Assembly (NCBI GenBank): GCA_016875015.1
Contig: VGSJ01000018.1
Span: 1-43,302, forward strand
DNA length: 43,302 bases
Direction of reading: 5' to 3'
DNA from: Deltaproteobacteria bacterium
GTDB taxonomy: Bacteria; Desulfobacterota; Desulfobaccia; Desulfobaccales; 0-14-0-80-60-11
The notes under the pieces were generated by a model, which was given only the letters and a program-made list of their open reading frames with translations, searched no databases and was not told the DNA's origin. Of this stretch, positions 24,428 to 33,405 are shown piece after piece (positions within the stretch are counted from its first letter, which is position 1; the number at the start of each line of letters is the position of its first letter). Made by a program: the position numbers and the translations under genes.

Positions 24428-25384
24428 ATGTCCGGCCCCCAAGCATCCTGGACCATCCTGGCAACCCTCAGGTGGACCGCCGACTATTTCCGCACCAAAG
24501 GGGTCTCGGAACCCCGGGCCGCAGCCGAAATTCTCCTGGCCCACACCCTGAGCGTCAGCCGCCTGGACCTCTACCTCCGCTACGACCAACCCCTCAACCC
24601 GGAAGAACTGGCCCGCTTCAAGGCCCTGGTGGTCCGGCGCCGGGCCGGGGAACCCGTGGCCTATCTCACCGGACACCGGGAGTTCTGGTCCCTGGATATC
24701 CAGGTGACCCCGGCAGTGCTGATTCCCCGCCCCGAAACCGAGACGCTGGTGGCCGCAGCCCTGGAGGCGGCGCAATTTTATGAGGAAAATGAAGTTGAGA
24801 GAGGAGGCCAGGGGGAAGACCAACCGAAAACCGGAAGCCGAAAACCGAAACCCCCCTCTATTTGGGGATTAGAACTGGGTGTAGGCAGCGGCGCGGTGGT
24901 CATTGCCTTGGCGAAGGAGTTGACCCGGATGGCCTGGGTGGGCCTGGACACTTCCGGGGCCGCCCTGGCGGTGGCCCGGGGCAATGCCCGGCGGCACGGG
25001 GCCCTTGACCGGGTCCACTTCCTTAAGTCCGACCTGCTGACCGCGCTCAAGCCCTATGCGGTTTTTTCCTTGCTCGTGGCCAATCTGCCTTATGTGCCCC
25101 GGGCGGAGTGGGAACGGCTCCCCCGGGAGATCAAGGCGTTCGAACCCCCCGGGGCCTTGTTGGGGGGCGAAGACGGGTTGGACCTGATCCGGCCTTTGAT
25201 CCGGCAGGCGCCGCAGTATGTCAAGGCGGGAGGATGGGTGCTCCTGGAAGTGGGGGACCGGCAGGCGCCGCTGGTTGTGGCGTTATTCCAGCAAACCGGC
25301 GCCTATGACCGGCTGGAGTCGATCAAGGATTTCAGCGGCATGGAGCGGGTGGTCCGAGCCCGGCGCCGTGAGGCAGCCGGCTAA
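24428..25384 (+). CDS. prmC: Release factor glutamine methyltransferase
   Basis: A 318-aa SAM-dependent methyltransferase of the PrmC/HemK family that methylates the Gln of GGQ in release factors. The N-terminal helical domain has LAHTLSVSRLDLYLRYDQPL, followed by AYLTGHREFWSLDIQV and LIPRPETETLV. The SAM motif is LELGVGSGAVVIALA. The catalytic motif is NLPY where NPPY is usual. Between residues about 117 and 140 a stretch (EENEVERGGQGEDQPKTGSRKPKPPS) breaks the link before the SAM motif; its DNA has aaccgaaaaccggaagccgaaaaccg-like repetition and looks like inserted repeat. It directly follows prfA and converges with the lipoprotein gene, overlapping by four bases. Confidence 0.92.
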   Translation: MSGPQASWTILATLRWTADYFRTKGVSEPRAAAEILLAHTLSVSRLDLYLRYDQPLNPEELARFKALVVRRRAGEPVAYLTGHREFWSLDIQVTPAVLIPRPETETLVAAALEAAQFYEENEVERGGQGEDQPKTGSRKPKPPSIWGLELGVGSGAVVIALAKELTRMAWVGLDTSGAALAVARGNARRHGALDRVHFLKSDLLTALKPYAVFSLLVANLPYVPRAEWERLPREIKAFEPPGALLGGEDGLDLIRPLIRQAPQYVKAGGWVLLEVGDRQAPLVVALFQQTGAYDRLESIKDFSGMERVVRARRREAAG

Positions 25385-25617
25385 AAGGTCTTTAAACTCT
25401 TCAGCATGATGATCATTTCATCATTGCTTCTGGTTTTGGAATAGGGGTAGCGCGGACGGGCATCGTAGCTTTCCCAGCCTTCCCCGCCGTCGATCTTGAC
25501 CCGCTGCACCTGGCCCCGGCTGTCCTTCTGCTCCATCAGGACGCCAGAGCAGCCTGATACCAGCACCATCGCTGCCAGCACCCACGCCGCCCAATGTTTC
25601 CTGACCTTGGCATTCAA
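25381..25617 (-). CDS. Small lipoprotein, hypothetical
   Basis: A 78-aa protein with a lipoprotein signal: basic N-terminus (MNAKVRKHW), hydrophobic core (AAWVLAAMVLV) and lipobox VSGC, giving Cys near residue 23 as lipidation site. The mature part is about 55 residues, hydrophilic (EGWESYDARPRYPYSKTRSND), with no recognised fold. It lies downstream of leuC on the same strand and converges with prmC. Confidence 0.72.
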   Translation of the reverse strand: MNAKVRKHWAAWVLAAMVLVSGCSGVLMEQKDSRGQVQRVKIDGGEGWESYDARPRYPYSKTRSNDEMIIMLKSLKTF

Positions 25618-25775
25618 GCCCGCGCCCTCGCAGAGCTTCAGGATTTACTGCCATTGCTGCTTGAGGGGATAATGGCATAATTTCTCAAGTAAGTCGAGGC
25701 TTTTCTCACCTGATAGCGCGGCTGGCTCCCCGCCGCCCTCGCCCGTCATGCATGCGCCCCGGGCCGGACCTCCCC

Positions 25776-27041
25776 TCACAAGTCTTTGGGACTCATGATG
25801 CGCCCGGCCACCGCGGAGGCCGCGGCTACGGCCGGGCTGGCCAGGTAAACCTTGGATTGCGTATGTCCCATGCGGCCCACAAAATTGCGGTTAGTGGTGG
25901 CAATGGCCGTCTCTCCCGGGGCCAGGATGCCCATGTGCCCGCCCAGGCAGGGCCCGCAGGTGGGCGGACTGATCACCGCCCCGGCGTCCATGAAGATGGC
26001 CATCAGGCCCTCGTCCATGGCCTGGCGATAGACCAGGGGCGTGGCGGGGATGACGATGAGGCGCACGCCTTTGGCCGCCCGGCGGCCTTTGAGGACCTTG
26101 GCGGCCAGACGCAGGTCGTCGATCCGCCCGTTGGTGCAGGAGCCGATGACCGCCTGATCGATGGGTACGTCCCCCACCCGGGAAACCGGCACGACGTTGC
26201 CGGGCGAGGACGGGCAGGCCACCTGGGGCTCGAGGCCGCCGACCGCGTAGGTCTTCTCGAAGAGGTACGGCGCCCCCGGGTCGCTCTCATAGGTGGTGTA
26301 GGGTCTCAAGGTCCGGCCCTTGACATAAGCCAGGGTTATCTCATCCGGGGCCATGATGCCGTTCTTGGCCCCAGCTTCCACGGCCATGTTGGCCATGGAA
26401 AATCGGTCCGCCATGGGGAGCCTGGCGATGGCCTCGCCGGTGAACTCCATGGCCAGGTAACGGGCGCCGTCCACCCCGATATCGCCGATGGTGTGGAGGA
26501 TCAAGTCCTTGCCGGTGAGCCATTCCGGCAGAGCGCCGGTATAAACTAGCCGGATGGACTCCGGCGCCTTGAACCAGCATTCGCCGGTGGCCATGACCGC
26601 GGCCAGGTCGGTGGACCCCACCCCGGTGGCAAAGGCCCCCAGGGCCCCATAGGTGCAGGTGTGGCTGTCGGCGCCGATGATTACGTCCCCGGGACCCACA
26701 ATCCCCTGTTCCGGGAGCAGGGCATGCTCCACCCCCATGTCGCCGCCGTCGTAAAAATGGGTCAGGTCCTGCTCCCGGGCAAAGTTCCGCAATTGCTGGC
26801 ACTGAATGGCCGAAGGGATATCCTTGTTGGGGGCGAAGTGGTCGCAGACCAGCACCACCCGGGACCGGTCAAAGACCTTTTTAGCCCCCACCTTATGAAA
26901 ATCCTGGATGGCCAGGGGCGCGGTGATGTCGTTGCCCAGGGCGATATCCACCCGGGCCATGATGAGTTCGCCGGGTTCGACGTAGTCTTTGCCGCAGTGC
27001 GCCGCCAGGATTTTTTGGGTAATGGTTTGAGGTTTGGGCAT
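25776..27041 (-). CDS. leuC: 3-isopropylmalate dehydratase large subunit
   Basis: A 421-aa aconitase-family protein, starting at 27041 where GGAGA precedes ATG by eight bases; the ORF track adds five residues. It isomerises 2- to 3-isopropylmalate in leucine synthesis. The 4Fe-4S ligands are in IGSCTNGR and PTCGPCLGGH; IIGADSHTCTYGALGAFATGVGSTD is a family hallmark. The length fits the 420-residue LeuC/homoaconitase-type subgroup. Its partner leuD, usually adjacent, is not found here; nor is leuB. Because of the subgroup, methylmalate or homoaconitate activity cannot be excluded, but leuA just upstream favours leucine. Confidence 0.93.
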   Translation of the reverse strand: MPKPQTITQKILAAHCGKDYVEPGELIMARVDIALGNDITAPLAIQDFHKVGAKKVFDRSRVVLVCDHFAPNKDIPSAIQCQQLRNFAREQDLTHFYDGGDMGVEHALLPEQGIVGPGDVIIGADSHTCTYGALGAFATGVGSTDLAAVMATGECWFKAPESIRLVYTGALPEWLTGKDLILHTIGDIGVDGARYLAMEFTGEAIARLPMADRFSMANMAVEAGAKNGIMAPDEITLAYVKGRTLRPYTTYESDPGAPYLFEKTYAVGGLEPQVACPSSPGNVVPVSRVGDVPIDQAVIGSCTNGRIDDLRLAAKVLKGRRAAKGVRLIVIPATPLVYRQAMDEGLMAIFMDAGAVISPPTCGPCLGGHMGILAPGETAIATTNRNFVGRMGHTQSKVYLASPAVAAASAVAGRIMSPKDL

Positions 27042-27140
27042 TGATCTTATCTCCATGCAAAATGGTAACCAGTTTATAGGACGTGCCGTGCACGCCGTTA
27101 AATGGCGGCCATGGCCCGCCCTATAGCTGAGTGACTCATT

Positions 27141-28697
27141 TTACAGTTCTTCGGGTTTAGGCCCCTTGCCCACCCCCGTCTCCTTCAGGAAGTGGAGGCG
27201 GTTGAGCCCGTTGATAAAGGCCCGGGCGCTGGCGGTGATCACGTCCGGGTCCACCCCCTGGCCGGTGACCACGTGGCCGCCCTCCTCCAGGCGCACCGCC
27301 ACCTCGCCCTGGGCATCGGTGCCGCCGGTGATGGAACTCACCGCAAACTTGAGCAGCGTGCACTTGGACCCGGCCAGGTGGGTGATGGCCTTGTAGGTGG
27401 CGTCTATGGGGCCGTCCCCGAGCACGGAGTAGGGGCCGACCAGGTGGCCGCCCACCTCCATTTTGACGTTGGCCGAGGGCCTGGCCATGGTCCCGGCGAG
27501 CACCACGAGTTCCACCAGCTTGAAGTGTTCCGGCACCGACTTATAGATAACCTCGGTCTCCACCAGGCTGATCAGGTCCTCGTCGAACACGGTCTTTTTG
27601 CGGTCCGCCAGGCTCTTGAAGCGGGTAAAAACCCGGTTCAGCTCTTCATCGTTCAGGTAGTAGCCCATCTCCCGGAGCTTGTCCTTGAAGGCGTGGCGGC
27701 CCGAGAGCTTGCCCAGGGGCAGCGTGCTCTTCTTGATGCCCACGGTGGAGGGGGTCATGATTTCAAAGGTGCTGGCATCCTTGAGCACCCCGTCCTGGTG
27801 AATCCCGGACTCATGGGCAAAGGCGTTGGCCCCCACGATGGCCTTGTTGGGCTGCACCGGCACGCCGGACAGCTTGCTGGTCAGGCGGCTGGTGGGATAG
27901 ATGTACTGGGTGACGATGTCCGTGTAATAGTTCAGCAGGTCGCGCCGGGTGGACAGGGCCATCACCACCTCCTCCAGGGAGGCGTTGCCGGCGCGTTCGC
28001 CCAGGCCGTTAATGGTCACCTCCACCTGGCGCACGCCGTTCATGACCGCGGCCAGAGTGTTGGCCACGGCCAGCCCCAGGTCGTTGTGGCAGTGGACCGA
28101 GAGCGTGGCCCTGTGGAGGTTGGGGATGTGCTCCACCAGGTACTTGATCTTGGCCCCGAACTCCTCGGGGATGGAGTAGCCCACCGTATCCGGGAAATTC
28201 AGGGTGGCGGCCCCCGCGTCGATGACCGCGGCAAAAACCCGGGCCACGTAAGAAAGGTCGCTCCGGGAGGCGTCCATGGCCGAAAACTCCACGTTGGAGG
28301 TGTAGCGGCAGGCGTACTTCACCGCGGCCACCGCCATCTCCAGCACCTCTTCCCGGGACTTGCGCATCTGGTGCTTCAGATGGATGTCTGAGGTGGAGAT
28401 AAAGGTGTGAATCCGGGGATTGGTGGCCTCCTTGACGGCCTCCCAGCAGGCGTCGATGTCTTTCTCAAAAGCCCGGGCCAGCCCGGCGATCTGCGGTCCC
28501 CGGATTTCCCGGGCCACCGCCCGCACCGCCTCAAAATCCCCCTGGGAAGAAAAGGGGAAACCGGCCTCGATGACATCCACGTTGAGGAGTTCCAGGTGCC
28601 GGGCGATCTGCAGTTTTTCGTCCACGTTGAGATTGGCGCCGGGGGTCTGTTCCCCGTCCCTCAGGGTCGTATCGAAGATAAAAATTTTGTGTGCCAT
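27141..28697 (-). CDS. leuA: 2-isopropylmalate synthase
   Basis: A 518-aa protein of the DRE-TIM metallolyase family that condenses acetyl-CoA with 2-oxoisovalerate. [15 protein letters not shown] and the metal-binding [12 protein letters not shown] are present. The C-terminal 120 residues form the leucine-binding regulatory domain ([41 protein letters not shown]). It is full length. It is followed by leuC after a 100-bp gap. Confidence 0.96.
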   Translation of the reverse strand: MAHKIFIFDTTLRDGEQTPGANLNVDEKLQIARHLELLNVDVIEAGFPFSSQGDFEAVRAVAREIRGPQIAGLARAFEKDIDACWEAVKEATNPRIHTFISTSDIHLKHQMRKSREEVLEMAVAAVKYACRYTSNVEFSAMDASRSDLSYVARVFAAVIDAGAATLNFPDTVGYSIPEEFGAKIKYLVEHIPNLHRATLSVHCHNDLGLAVANTLAAVMNGVRQVEVTINGLGERAGNASLEEVVMALSTRRDLLNYYTDIVTQYIYPTSRLTSKLSGVPVQPNKAIVGANAFAHESGIHQDGVLKDASTFEIMTPSTVGIKKSTLPLGKLSGRHAFKDKLREMGYYLNDEELNRVFTRFKSLADRKKTVFDEDLISLVETEVIYKSVPEHFKLVELVVLAGTMARPSANVKMEVGGHLVGPYSVLGDGPIDATYKAITHLAGSKCTLLKFAVSSITGGTDAQGEVAVRLEEGGHVVTGQGVDPDVITASARAFINGLNRLHFLKETGVGKGPKPEEL

Positions 28698-28720
28698 ATG
28701 TAAACCTTTTTATTTCTTGG

Positions 28721-28744
28721 AGGGGCGGTTCGCGCCCCGCCCCT
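28721..28744. repeat. GC palindrome between SGNH gene and leuA
   Basis: AGGGGCGG-TTCGCGCC-CCGCCCCT, followed by ACGG. It carries the CCCTAC-like edge shared by other palindromes in the window. Confidence 0.6.
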
Positions 28745-28757
28745 ACGGTTGGGCAAT

Positions 28758-29876
28758 TTATTCCAGGGTATTATTAATCAACTGGCGGCGCGAAACCAAC
28801 CGGCCCTGGATGAGCCGGCTCATGAACCCGGCCGCCATTGCATGGGCCGCGGCGGTCCAATGACCTTCTTTGTAGTATAAGCGATCGATAGGTTGGCCCG
28901 AGTGGGCCAATAAGGGGGTCAAGGACCACAGCATCATGCCGTTTTCCGCGGCGATATGCTGAATCGCCCGCTCATCCGGAGAGGTTGTCCGGGTCTGGCG
29001 ATACTCGAGCACTTCCTGGGAGACGGGGATATAAAACATCATCAGTTCACCACCGGCATGTTTCACTGCGGCGTTCAATTGCTGTACATAGATCCGGGTT
29101 AATTGCTTATTGGCCGCGGTGGCATTGCCGCTGGCACTCCTGGTATATGAGACCACCAAGCCCTTGGTGGCGTCAGGGTCGGTTTTAGAGGCCCGGTTAA
29201 CGATGAAATCCACCCCGGCCTGCTTTACTAAATTGGCCGCCTGGGACCAGGAAATCAGCCAGTTGTACCCGGGCAGACGGTTAAGCAGGGTTTTTATACC
29301 GCGCGGGTTGCAGTTCAGGGGTTTAACCTGGAGTTCCCCCCGGTTGCCGATACTATAATACTCACCCCGGGCGTTGTCCTGGAAATCGTTGCCAAAAAAG
29401 CCCAGAACCGTGAGGTCGGGGTGAAATTTACGCCCCACCGTTTGGAAAGACTTCAACCCATAATCGGTGCCTTTGCCGGGACAGCCGGCGTTCATCACTT
29501 CCACGGACAAGTGGTCCGCGCTCAAGTATTCCTCTACCCGGGCGGGAAAGGTCTGGTCATCATTGACGCCGAGTCCGTAGGTAAAAGAGTCGCCCAGCAT
29601 CAGCACCCGGTAATCGGTCGGCTTCGCCTCCCGGTATTCCCGGCGGCCTCGCCATCCGAGAGAATTGTTGCTGTACCGGAAAGTAAATACCCCGGGGAAC
29701 CGGCGCTCTCCCTGTTGACCGGGTACGGGAATATCCCCCAGTTCCGGGTGGCAGGCGAATCTCACCGGCCCCACCTCCTGGGGGCTAAAGAACCTCACGG
29801 CCACTTCGGCCACGGCCAGGGCCACCAGAAGACCCAGGAGCACGCCGATAATTATAAAAAGCAGTTGCTTCACCAC
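28758..29876 (-). CDS. Membrane-anchored SGNH/GDSL hydrolase-like protein
   Basis: A 372-aa protein with an N-terminal membrane anchor (LLFIIIGVLLGLLVALAVAEVAV) and an SGNH-type domain. Block I is MLGDSFTYGLGV (Ser nucleophile), a Gly lies in NAGCPGKGTDYGL, and block III is FGNDFQDN (Asn). The C-terminal block reads KEGHWTAAAHAMAAG, where the usual D-x-x-H is not clean, so the catalytic acid is uncertain. Such proteins often modify or hydrolyse envelope esters. It sits between pssA and leuA on the same strand, with palindromes on both sides, so it may be an insertion into a conserved block. Confidence 0.8.
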   Translation of the reverse strand: MVKQLLFIIIGVLLGLLVALAVAEVAVRFFSPQEVGPVRFACHPELGDIPVPGQQGERRFPGVFTFRYSNNSLGWRGRREYREAKPTDYRVLMLGDSFTYGLGVNDDQTFPARVEEYLSADHLSVEVMNAGCPGKGTDYGLKSFQTVGRKFHPDLTVLGFFGNDFQDNARGEYYSIGNRGELQVKPLNCNPRGIKTLLNRLPGYNWLISWSQAANLVKQAGVDFIVNRASKTDPDATKGLVVSYTRSASGNATAANKQLTRIYVQQLNAAVKHAGGELMMFYIPVSQEVLEYRQTRTTSPDERAIQHIAAENGMMLWSLTPLLAHSGQPIDRLYYKEGHWTAAAHAMAAGFMSRLIQGRLVSRRQLINNTLE

Positions 29877-29941
29877 CGCATACCATCAAGACCGATTTGC
29901 CTGCTGGGTCAGCACCCGCGCGCCAGGGAAATAAAATGTAA

Positions 29942-29961
29942 GGCAGGCGCCCTCGCCTGCC
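29942..29961. repeat. GC palindrome upstream of SGNH gene
   Basis: GGCAGGCG-CCCT-CGCCTGCC is a perfect 8-bp inverted repeat in the gap between pssA and the SGNH gene (29877-30131), which otherwise shows no gene. Confidence 0.65.
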
Positions 29962-30131
29962 CAAGAACCGCCGGGCGCGGCGGTTGACCCTTAGGCCGCC
30001 GCCCCCCGGTTTTCACCGATCTTCTCAAACCTAGGTGGAAAAACCGTTCTGGGACAGGTAGTGGAGGTGCGGTCAAGCAGGCCGGCTTTCAGGCCTCTCC
30101 CCCGCCCCCCAGGTCCAAACCCTGAGAACCG

Positions 30132-30914
30132 CTAAGCTTCGGGGGCGGGGGTCTCAGTTTCTCCTTTAGGCGCCAACGCGGCCCGGCGATGATAAATAAT
30201 GGTGCTGATGGGCCCCGAGGCCACATAAGCCGCCATGAGCAAAAACCCCATGATGTTTGGGGCGGTGGCCACCACCACAAAGATCAAGACCAGGCCTACC
30301 AGGGTATGGAAGGGGTGCCGCCGGAAGAGTTCCACCTTTTTGAAGCTGATGTACTTGATATTGCTCACCATGAGGAAGGAGAGGACGTACATTATTGCCA
30401 GGATGAACTTGGAGCGTTCCGGCGCGAATTCGCCCAGTTCAGTGTAAAACGCCACTACGCTGGCCACCATCACGGCGGCTGCCGGGATGGGCAAGCCGTT
30501 AAAGTAGCGGGGGTCAATGGAGCCCGTCTGCACATTAAAGCGGGCCAATCGCAGGGCCCCGCAGACCACGAAGAGAAAGGCCGCGGCCCAGCCGAACTGC
30601 TTGAAATCCTTCAAGGCCCAGAGATAGACCAGGATGGCCGGGGCCACCCCAAAGGCCACCAGGTCGGCCAGGGAATCGTACTGCACCCCGAAGCCGGAGG
30701 TGCTCTTGGTCATCCGGGCGACGCGCCCGTCCAACCCATCCAGGATCAATGCTATCAGAATGGCCCAGGCCGCGGCGTAAAACCGGCCGTCCATGGCGGC
30801 CACAATGGCGTAGAACCCGGCGAACAGGCTCCCGGTGGTGATCAAGTTGGGCAGTAGGTAAACGCCCCGAAAGCGGCGCCTGTCCTTCTTTTTACGTCTC
30901 CGGCGGAATCTCAT
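30132..30914 (-). CDS. pssA: CDP-diacylglycerol-serine O-phosphatidyltransferase
   Basis: A 260-aa integral membrane enzyme that makes phosphatidylserine from CDP-diacylglycerol and serine. The CDP-alcohol phosphotransferase motif D-x2-DG-x2-AR-x8-G-x3-D-x3-D is intact as DGLDGRVARMTKSTSGFGVQYDSLAD (near residue 60). Several hydrophobic helices follow, and the N-terminus is very basic (RFRRRRKKKDRRRFR). Its start overlaps the end of psd by 23 bases, so the two successive steps to phosphatidylethanolamine are coupled. Confidence 0.94.
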   Translation of the reverse strand: MRFRRRRKKKDRRRFRGVYLLPNLITTGSLFAGFYAIVAAMDGRFYAAAWAILIALILDGLDGRVARMTKSTSGFGVQYDSLADLVAFGVAPAILVYLWALKDFKQFGWAAAFLFVVCGALRLARFNVQTGSIDPRYFNGLPIPAAAVMVASVVAFYTELGEFAPERSKFILAIMYVLSFLMVSNIKYISFKKVELFRRHPFHTLVGLVLIFVVVATAPNIMGFLLMAAYVASGPISTIIYHRRAALAPKGETETPAPEA

Positions 30915-31566
30915 GCCACCTCCCGATGATGCTGCTCCCGGCTTTCACCCGGTCACCGGTCTTCACCTGAACCTGGCTGTCCCTGGGCAGGTAGATATCC
31001 ACCCGGGAGCCGAAACAGATCAGGCCCAGCCGCTCACCCCGGGCCAGAGGCTGTCCGGGTTTGACCAACGTAATAATGCGCCGGGCCAACAGCCCGGCGA
31101 TCTGGACCACCAGGACCCGCCGCCCCGCTTCATTTTCCAGCATGAGGGCCTGCTGTTCGTTGCGGCTGGCCGCGTCATCCCGGGACGCCGCCTTGTACTC
31201 CCCCGGCCGGTGGCGCATTTCCTTGACCACGGCCGCCACCGGGGACCGGTTCACGTGCACGTCAAAGACATTCATGAAGATGGCCACGTACCGGGCCGGG
31301 CCTTTGAGAAACTCGTTTTCCTGCACCTCGTCCACCCGGACCACCAAACCGTCCGCCGGGGAGACGATTACCCCCGGCTCCGAAGGGATAGCCCTTTCCG
31401 GGTCCCGGAAAAAATAGGCGAAAAACCCGCCGGACACCAGCCCCAAGCCGGTGATCCAGGGCCAGCCCCCCATCACCCCCAGGAGGACCAGGACCACCCC
31501 GGCCAGGATAAAGGGATACCCCTGAGCCGCGATGAATCCCCGGCCTTTGGAGGAAGACGAAGGCAT
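30892..31566 (-). CDS. psd: Phosphatidylserine decarboxylase proenzyme
   Basis: A 224-aa protein of the short Psd type. Two hydrophobic segments near the N-terminus (YPFILAGVVLVLLGVMGGW, ITGLGLVSGGFFAYFF) precede IPSEPGVIVSPADGLVVRVDEV and VHVNRSPV. The self-cleavage site is the Gly-Ser of ICFGSRVDIYLP, which makes the pyruvoyl group on the alpha subunit. It produces phosphatidylethanolamine at the membrane. It is followed by pssA with overlap and preceded by ilvC. Confidence 0.94.
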   Translation of the reverse strand: MPSSSSKGRGFIAAQGYPFILAGVVLVLLGVMGGWPWITGLGLVSGGFFAYFFRDPERAIPSEPGVIVSPADGLVVRVDEVQENEFLKGPARYVAIFMNVFDVHVNRSPVAAVVKEMRHRPGEYKAASRDDAASRNEQQALMLENEAGRRVLVVQIAGLLARRIITLVKPGQPLARGERLGLICFGSRVDIYLPRDSQVQVKTGDRVKAGSSIIGRWHEIPPET

Positions 31567-31599
31567 AGTTAACAGTCGTCCGCCTGAAAGGGGAAAAGA

Positions 31600-31699
31600 A
31601 TTGGGGCGAAAAGGCGAAAAGGCGAAAAGGTTAAAAGGTTAAAGAATCCAGGTTCTCTCATGGTTTTTTTCCCTCTTCGCCTTTTCCCCTTTTCGCCCA
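31600..31699. repeat. Inverted repeat between ilvC and psd
   Basis: A run of GGCGAAAAGGCGAAAAGGCGAAAAGG and GTTAAAAGG units (31605-31642) faces CTTCGCCTTTTCCCCTTTTCGCCC (31675-31698). The arms are partly complementary and would form a long imperfect hairpin in the transcript between ilvC and psd. It might lower read-through into psd-pssA. Confidence 0.6.
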
Positions 31700-31704
31700 G
31701 CTTT

Positions 31705-32694
31705 TTATTTTTTCAACCACCCCATCATGGCCCGGAGCTTCTTCCCCACTTCCTCGATGGGATGCTCCGCCTCCTGGCGCCTTAACGCGTTGAACACCGG
31801 GCGCCGGGCCTGGTTTTCCAGGATCCACTCCTTGGCGAACTCGCCGGTCTGCACCTCATAGAGGATCTGGCGCATCTCGTCCCGGGTCTCCTCGGTGATG
31901 ATGCGCGGCCCCCGGGTGTAGTCGCCGTACTCCGCGGTGTCGGACACGGAATAGCGCATGTATTCGAGGCCGCCCTGATAGAACAGGTCCACGATCAGCT
32001 TCAGTTCATGGAAGCATTCGAAATAAGCGATCTCCGGGGCGTAACCCGCCTCCACCAGGGTGTCGAAGCCGGCCTTGACCAGTTCGGAGACGCCGCCGCA
32101 GAGCACGGCCTGCTCGCCGAAGAGGTCGGTTTCGGTCTCTTCCCTGAAGGTGGTCTCCAGGACCCCGGCCCGGGTGGCCCCGATGCCCTTGGCGTAGGCC
32201 AGGGCGGTGGCCAGGGCCTTACCCGAGGCATCCTGCTCCACCGCCACCAGGCATGGGACGCCGGCGCCTTTCTCGTATTCGCTCCTCACCAGGTGGCCGG
32301 GGCCCTTGGGGGCCACCATGATCACGTCCACCTTGGGGTCCGGCATAATCTGGCCGTAATGAATGTTGAAGCCGTGGGAAAAGAGCAGGGTCTTGCCCGC
32401 GCCCATGTGGGGCCGCAGGTCGTTTTCGTACAGGGTGGCCTGGACGTGGTCCTGGGTCAGGATCTGGACCACCTGGGCCGCGGCCGCGGCCTTGGCGGCG
32501 GAGACCGGCTTGAAGCCGTACTTCACCGCCAGGTCATAATTAGGGGAGCCCGGGACGTCGGACACCAGCACGTCCACGCCGGAATCCCTCAGATTCAGGG
32601 CCTGGGCGTGGCCCTGGGAGCCGAACCCGATGATGGCCACTTTCTTGCCTTTTAACAGACCCAAATCCGCATCCGCATCGTAGTACATTTTCAT
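31705..32694 (-). CDS. ilvC: Ketol-acid reductoisomerase
   Basis: About 329 aa from the ATG at 32694 ([19 protein letters not shown]), which matches the usual family start; the ORF track adds 14 residues. It is the class I short form. The Rossmann motif is [20 protein letters not shown], and the metal-binding segment includes [28 protein letters not shown] and the later [17 protein letters not shown]. It converts acetolactate to dihydroxyvalerate using NAD(P)H. It is downstream of ilvB-ilvN with a repeat-filled spacer. Confidence 0.95.
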   Translation of the reverse strand: MKMYYDADADLGLLKGKKVAIIGFGSQGHAQALNLRDSGVDVLVSDVPGSPNYDLAVKYGFKPVSAAKAAAAAQVVQILTQDHVQATLYENDLRPHMGAGKTLLFSHGFNIHYGQIMPDPKVDVIMVAPKGPGHLVRSEYEKGAGVPCLVAVEQDASGKALATALAYAKGIGATRAGVLETTFREETETDLFGEQAVLCGGVSELVKAGFDTLVEAGYAPEIAYFECFHELKLIVDLFYQGGLEYMRYSVSDTAEYGDYTRGPRIITEETRDEMRQILYEVQTGEFAKEWILENQARRPVFNALRRQEAEHPIEEVGKKLRAMMGWLKK

Positions 32695-32717
32695 GGCTAA
32701 ATTTTTCCCCATATCAG

Positions 32718-32825
32718 GGCGGGCACTGCCCGCCATCAGTAATCTGGAAAACCTAAAACATGGCGGGCAGTGCCCGCCCTACATTTTAAAAGATTACGCA
32801 CCAAGGATGGCGCGTGAGACGCGCC
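32718..32825. repeat. Three related palindromes upstream of ilvC
   Basis: GGCGGGC-ACT-GCCCGCC (32718-32734) and GGCGGGC-AGT-GCCCGCC (32762-32778) are the same element in opposite orientation. GGCGCGT-GAG-ACGCGCC (32809-32825) is a stem variant. All share an AT flank on one side and CCCTAC on the other. They lie between ilvN and ilvC. Confidence 0.8.
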
Positions 32826-32857
32826 CTACGATCCATAGATAAAACATATGAAAACCC

Positions 32858-32893
32858 AAAGCTGAAAGCTGATAGCTGAAAGCTGAAAGCTGC
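32858..32893. repeat. Tandem AAAGCTG-type repeats
   Basis: AAAGCTGAAAGCTGATAGCTGAAAGCTGAAAGCTG is a run of 7-bp units just after the ilvN stop. It is low complexity and non-coding. Confidence 0.75.
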
Positions 32894-32895
32894 TT

Positions 32896-33396
32896 CTATT
32901 CCTTCTTGCTCCGCTGGATGGCCAGGGTGCCGGTCCGGGCGACTTCCTGGATCCCGTGGTTTTTCAGGAGATCCAGCACCGCCCGGATTTTGTCGTGGTT
33001 GCCGGTGATCTCCAGGGTATAGGTGCTGGCGCTGACGTCCACCACCCGGCAGCGGAAAATATCGGCAATGCGCAGGACCTCGGCCCGGGACTTGTCCTCG
33101 GCCTTCACCCGGACCAGGACCATCTCCCGTTCCACGTGCTCCAATTCACTCAGGTCCACAACCTTGATGATGTTGATAAGCTTGTGGAGCTGTTTGATGA
33201 TCTGCTCGGTGATCTGCTCATCCCCGGTGGACACGATGGTGATCCGGGACACTTCCGGGTCCATGGTTTCGGCTACGCACAGGCTTTCGATATTGAAGCC
33301 CCGGCCGCTGAACAGGCCGGTAACCCGGGAGAGCACCCCGGGAGTATTATCCACCCAAATTGCTATGGTATGTCGCGGCTCCATCTTCGGATCCAT
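32896..33396 (-). CDS. ilvN: Acetolactate synthase small (regulatory) subunit
   Basis: A 166-aa protein with the N-terminal ACT domain ([47 protein letters not shown]) and the C-terminal IlvN/IlvH domain ([30 protein letters not shown]). It stabilises IlvB and confers valine feedback. It starts nine bases after the ilvB stop. Confidence 0.95.
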   Translation of the reverse strand: MDPKMEPRHTIAIWVDNTPGVLSRVTGLFSGRGFNIESLCVAETMDPEVSRITIVSTGDEQITEQIIKQLHKLINIIKVVDLSELEHVEREMVLVRVKAEDKSRAEVLRIADIFRCRVVDVSASTYTLEITGNHDKIRAVLDLLKNHGIQEVARTGTLAIQRSKKE

Positions 33397-33405
33397 CGTC
33401 TTCTC

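Noticed and set aside
23282-24823. 513-aa minus-strand ORF
   Set aside because: Antisense to prfA-prmC; no family features.
27192-28391. 399-aa plus-strand ORF
   Set aside because: Antisense to leuA.
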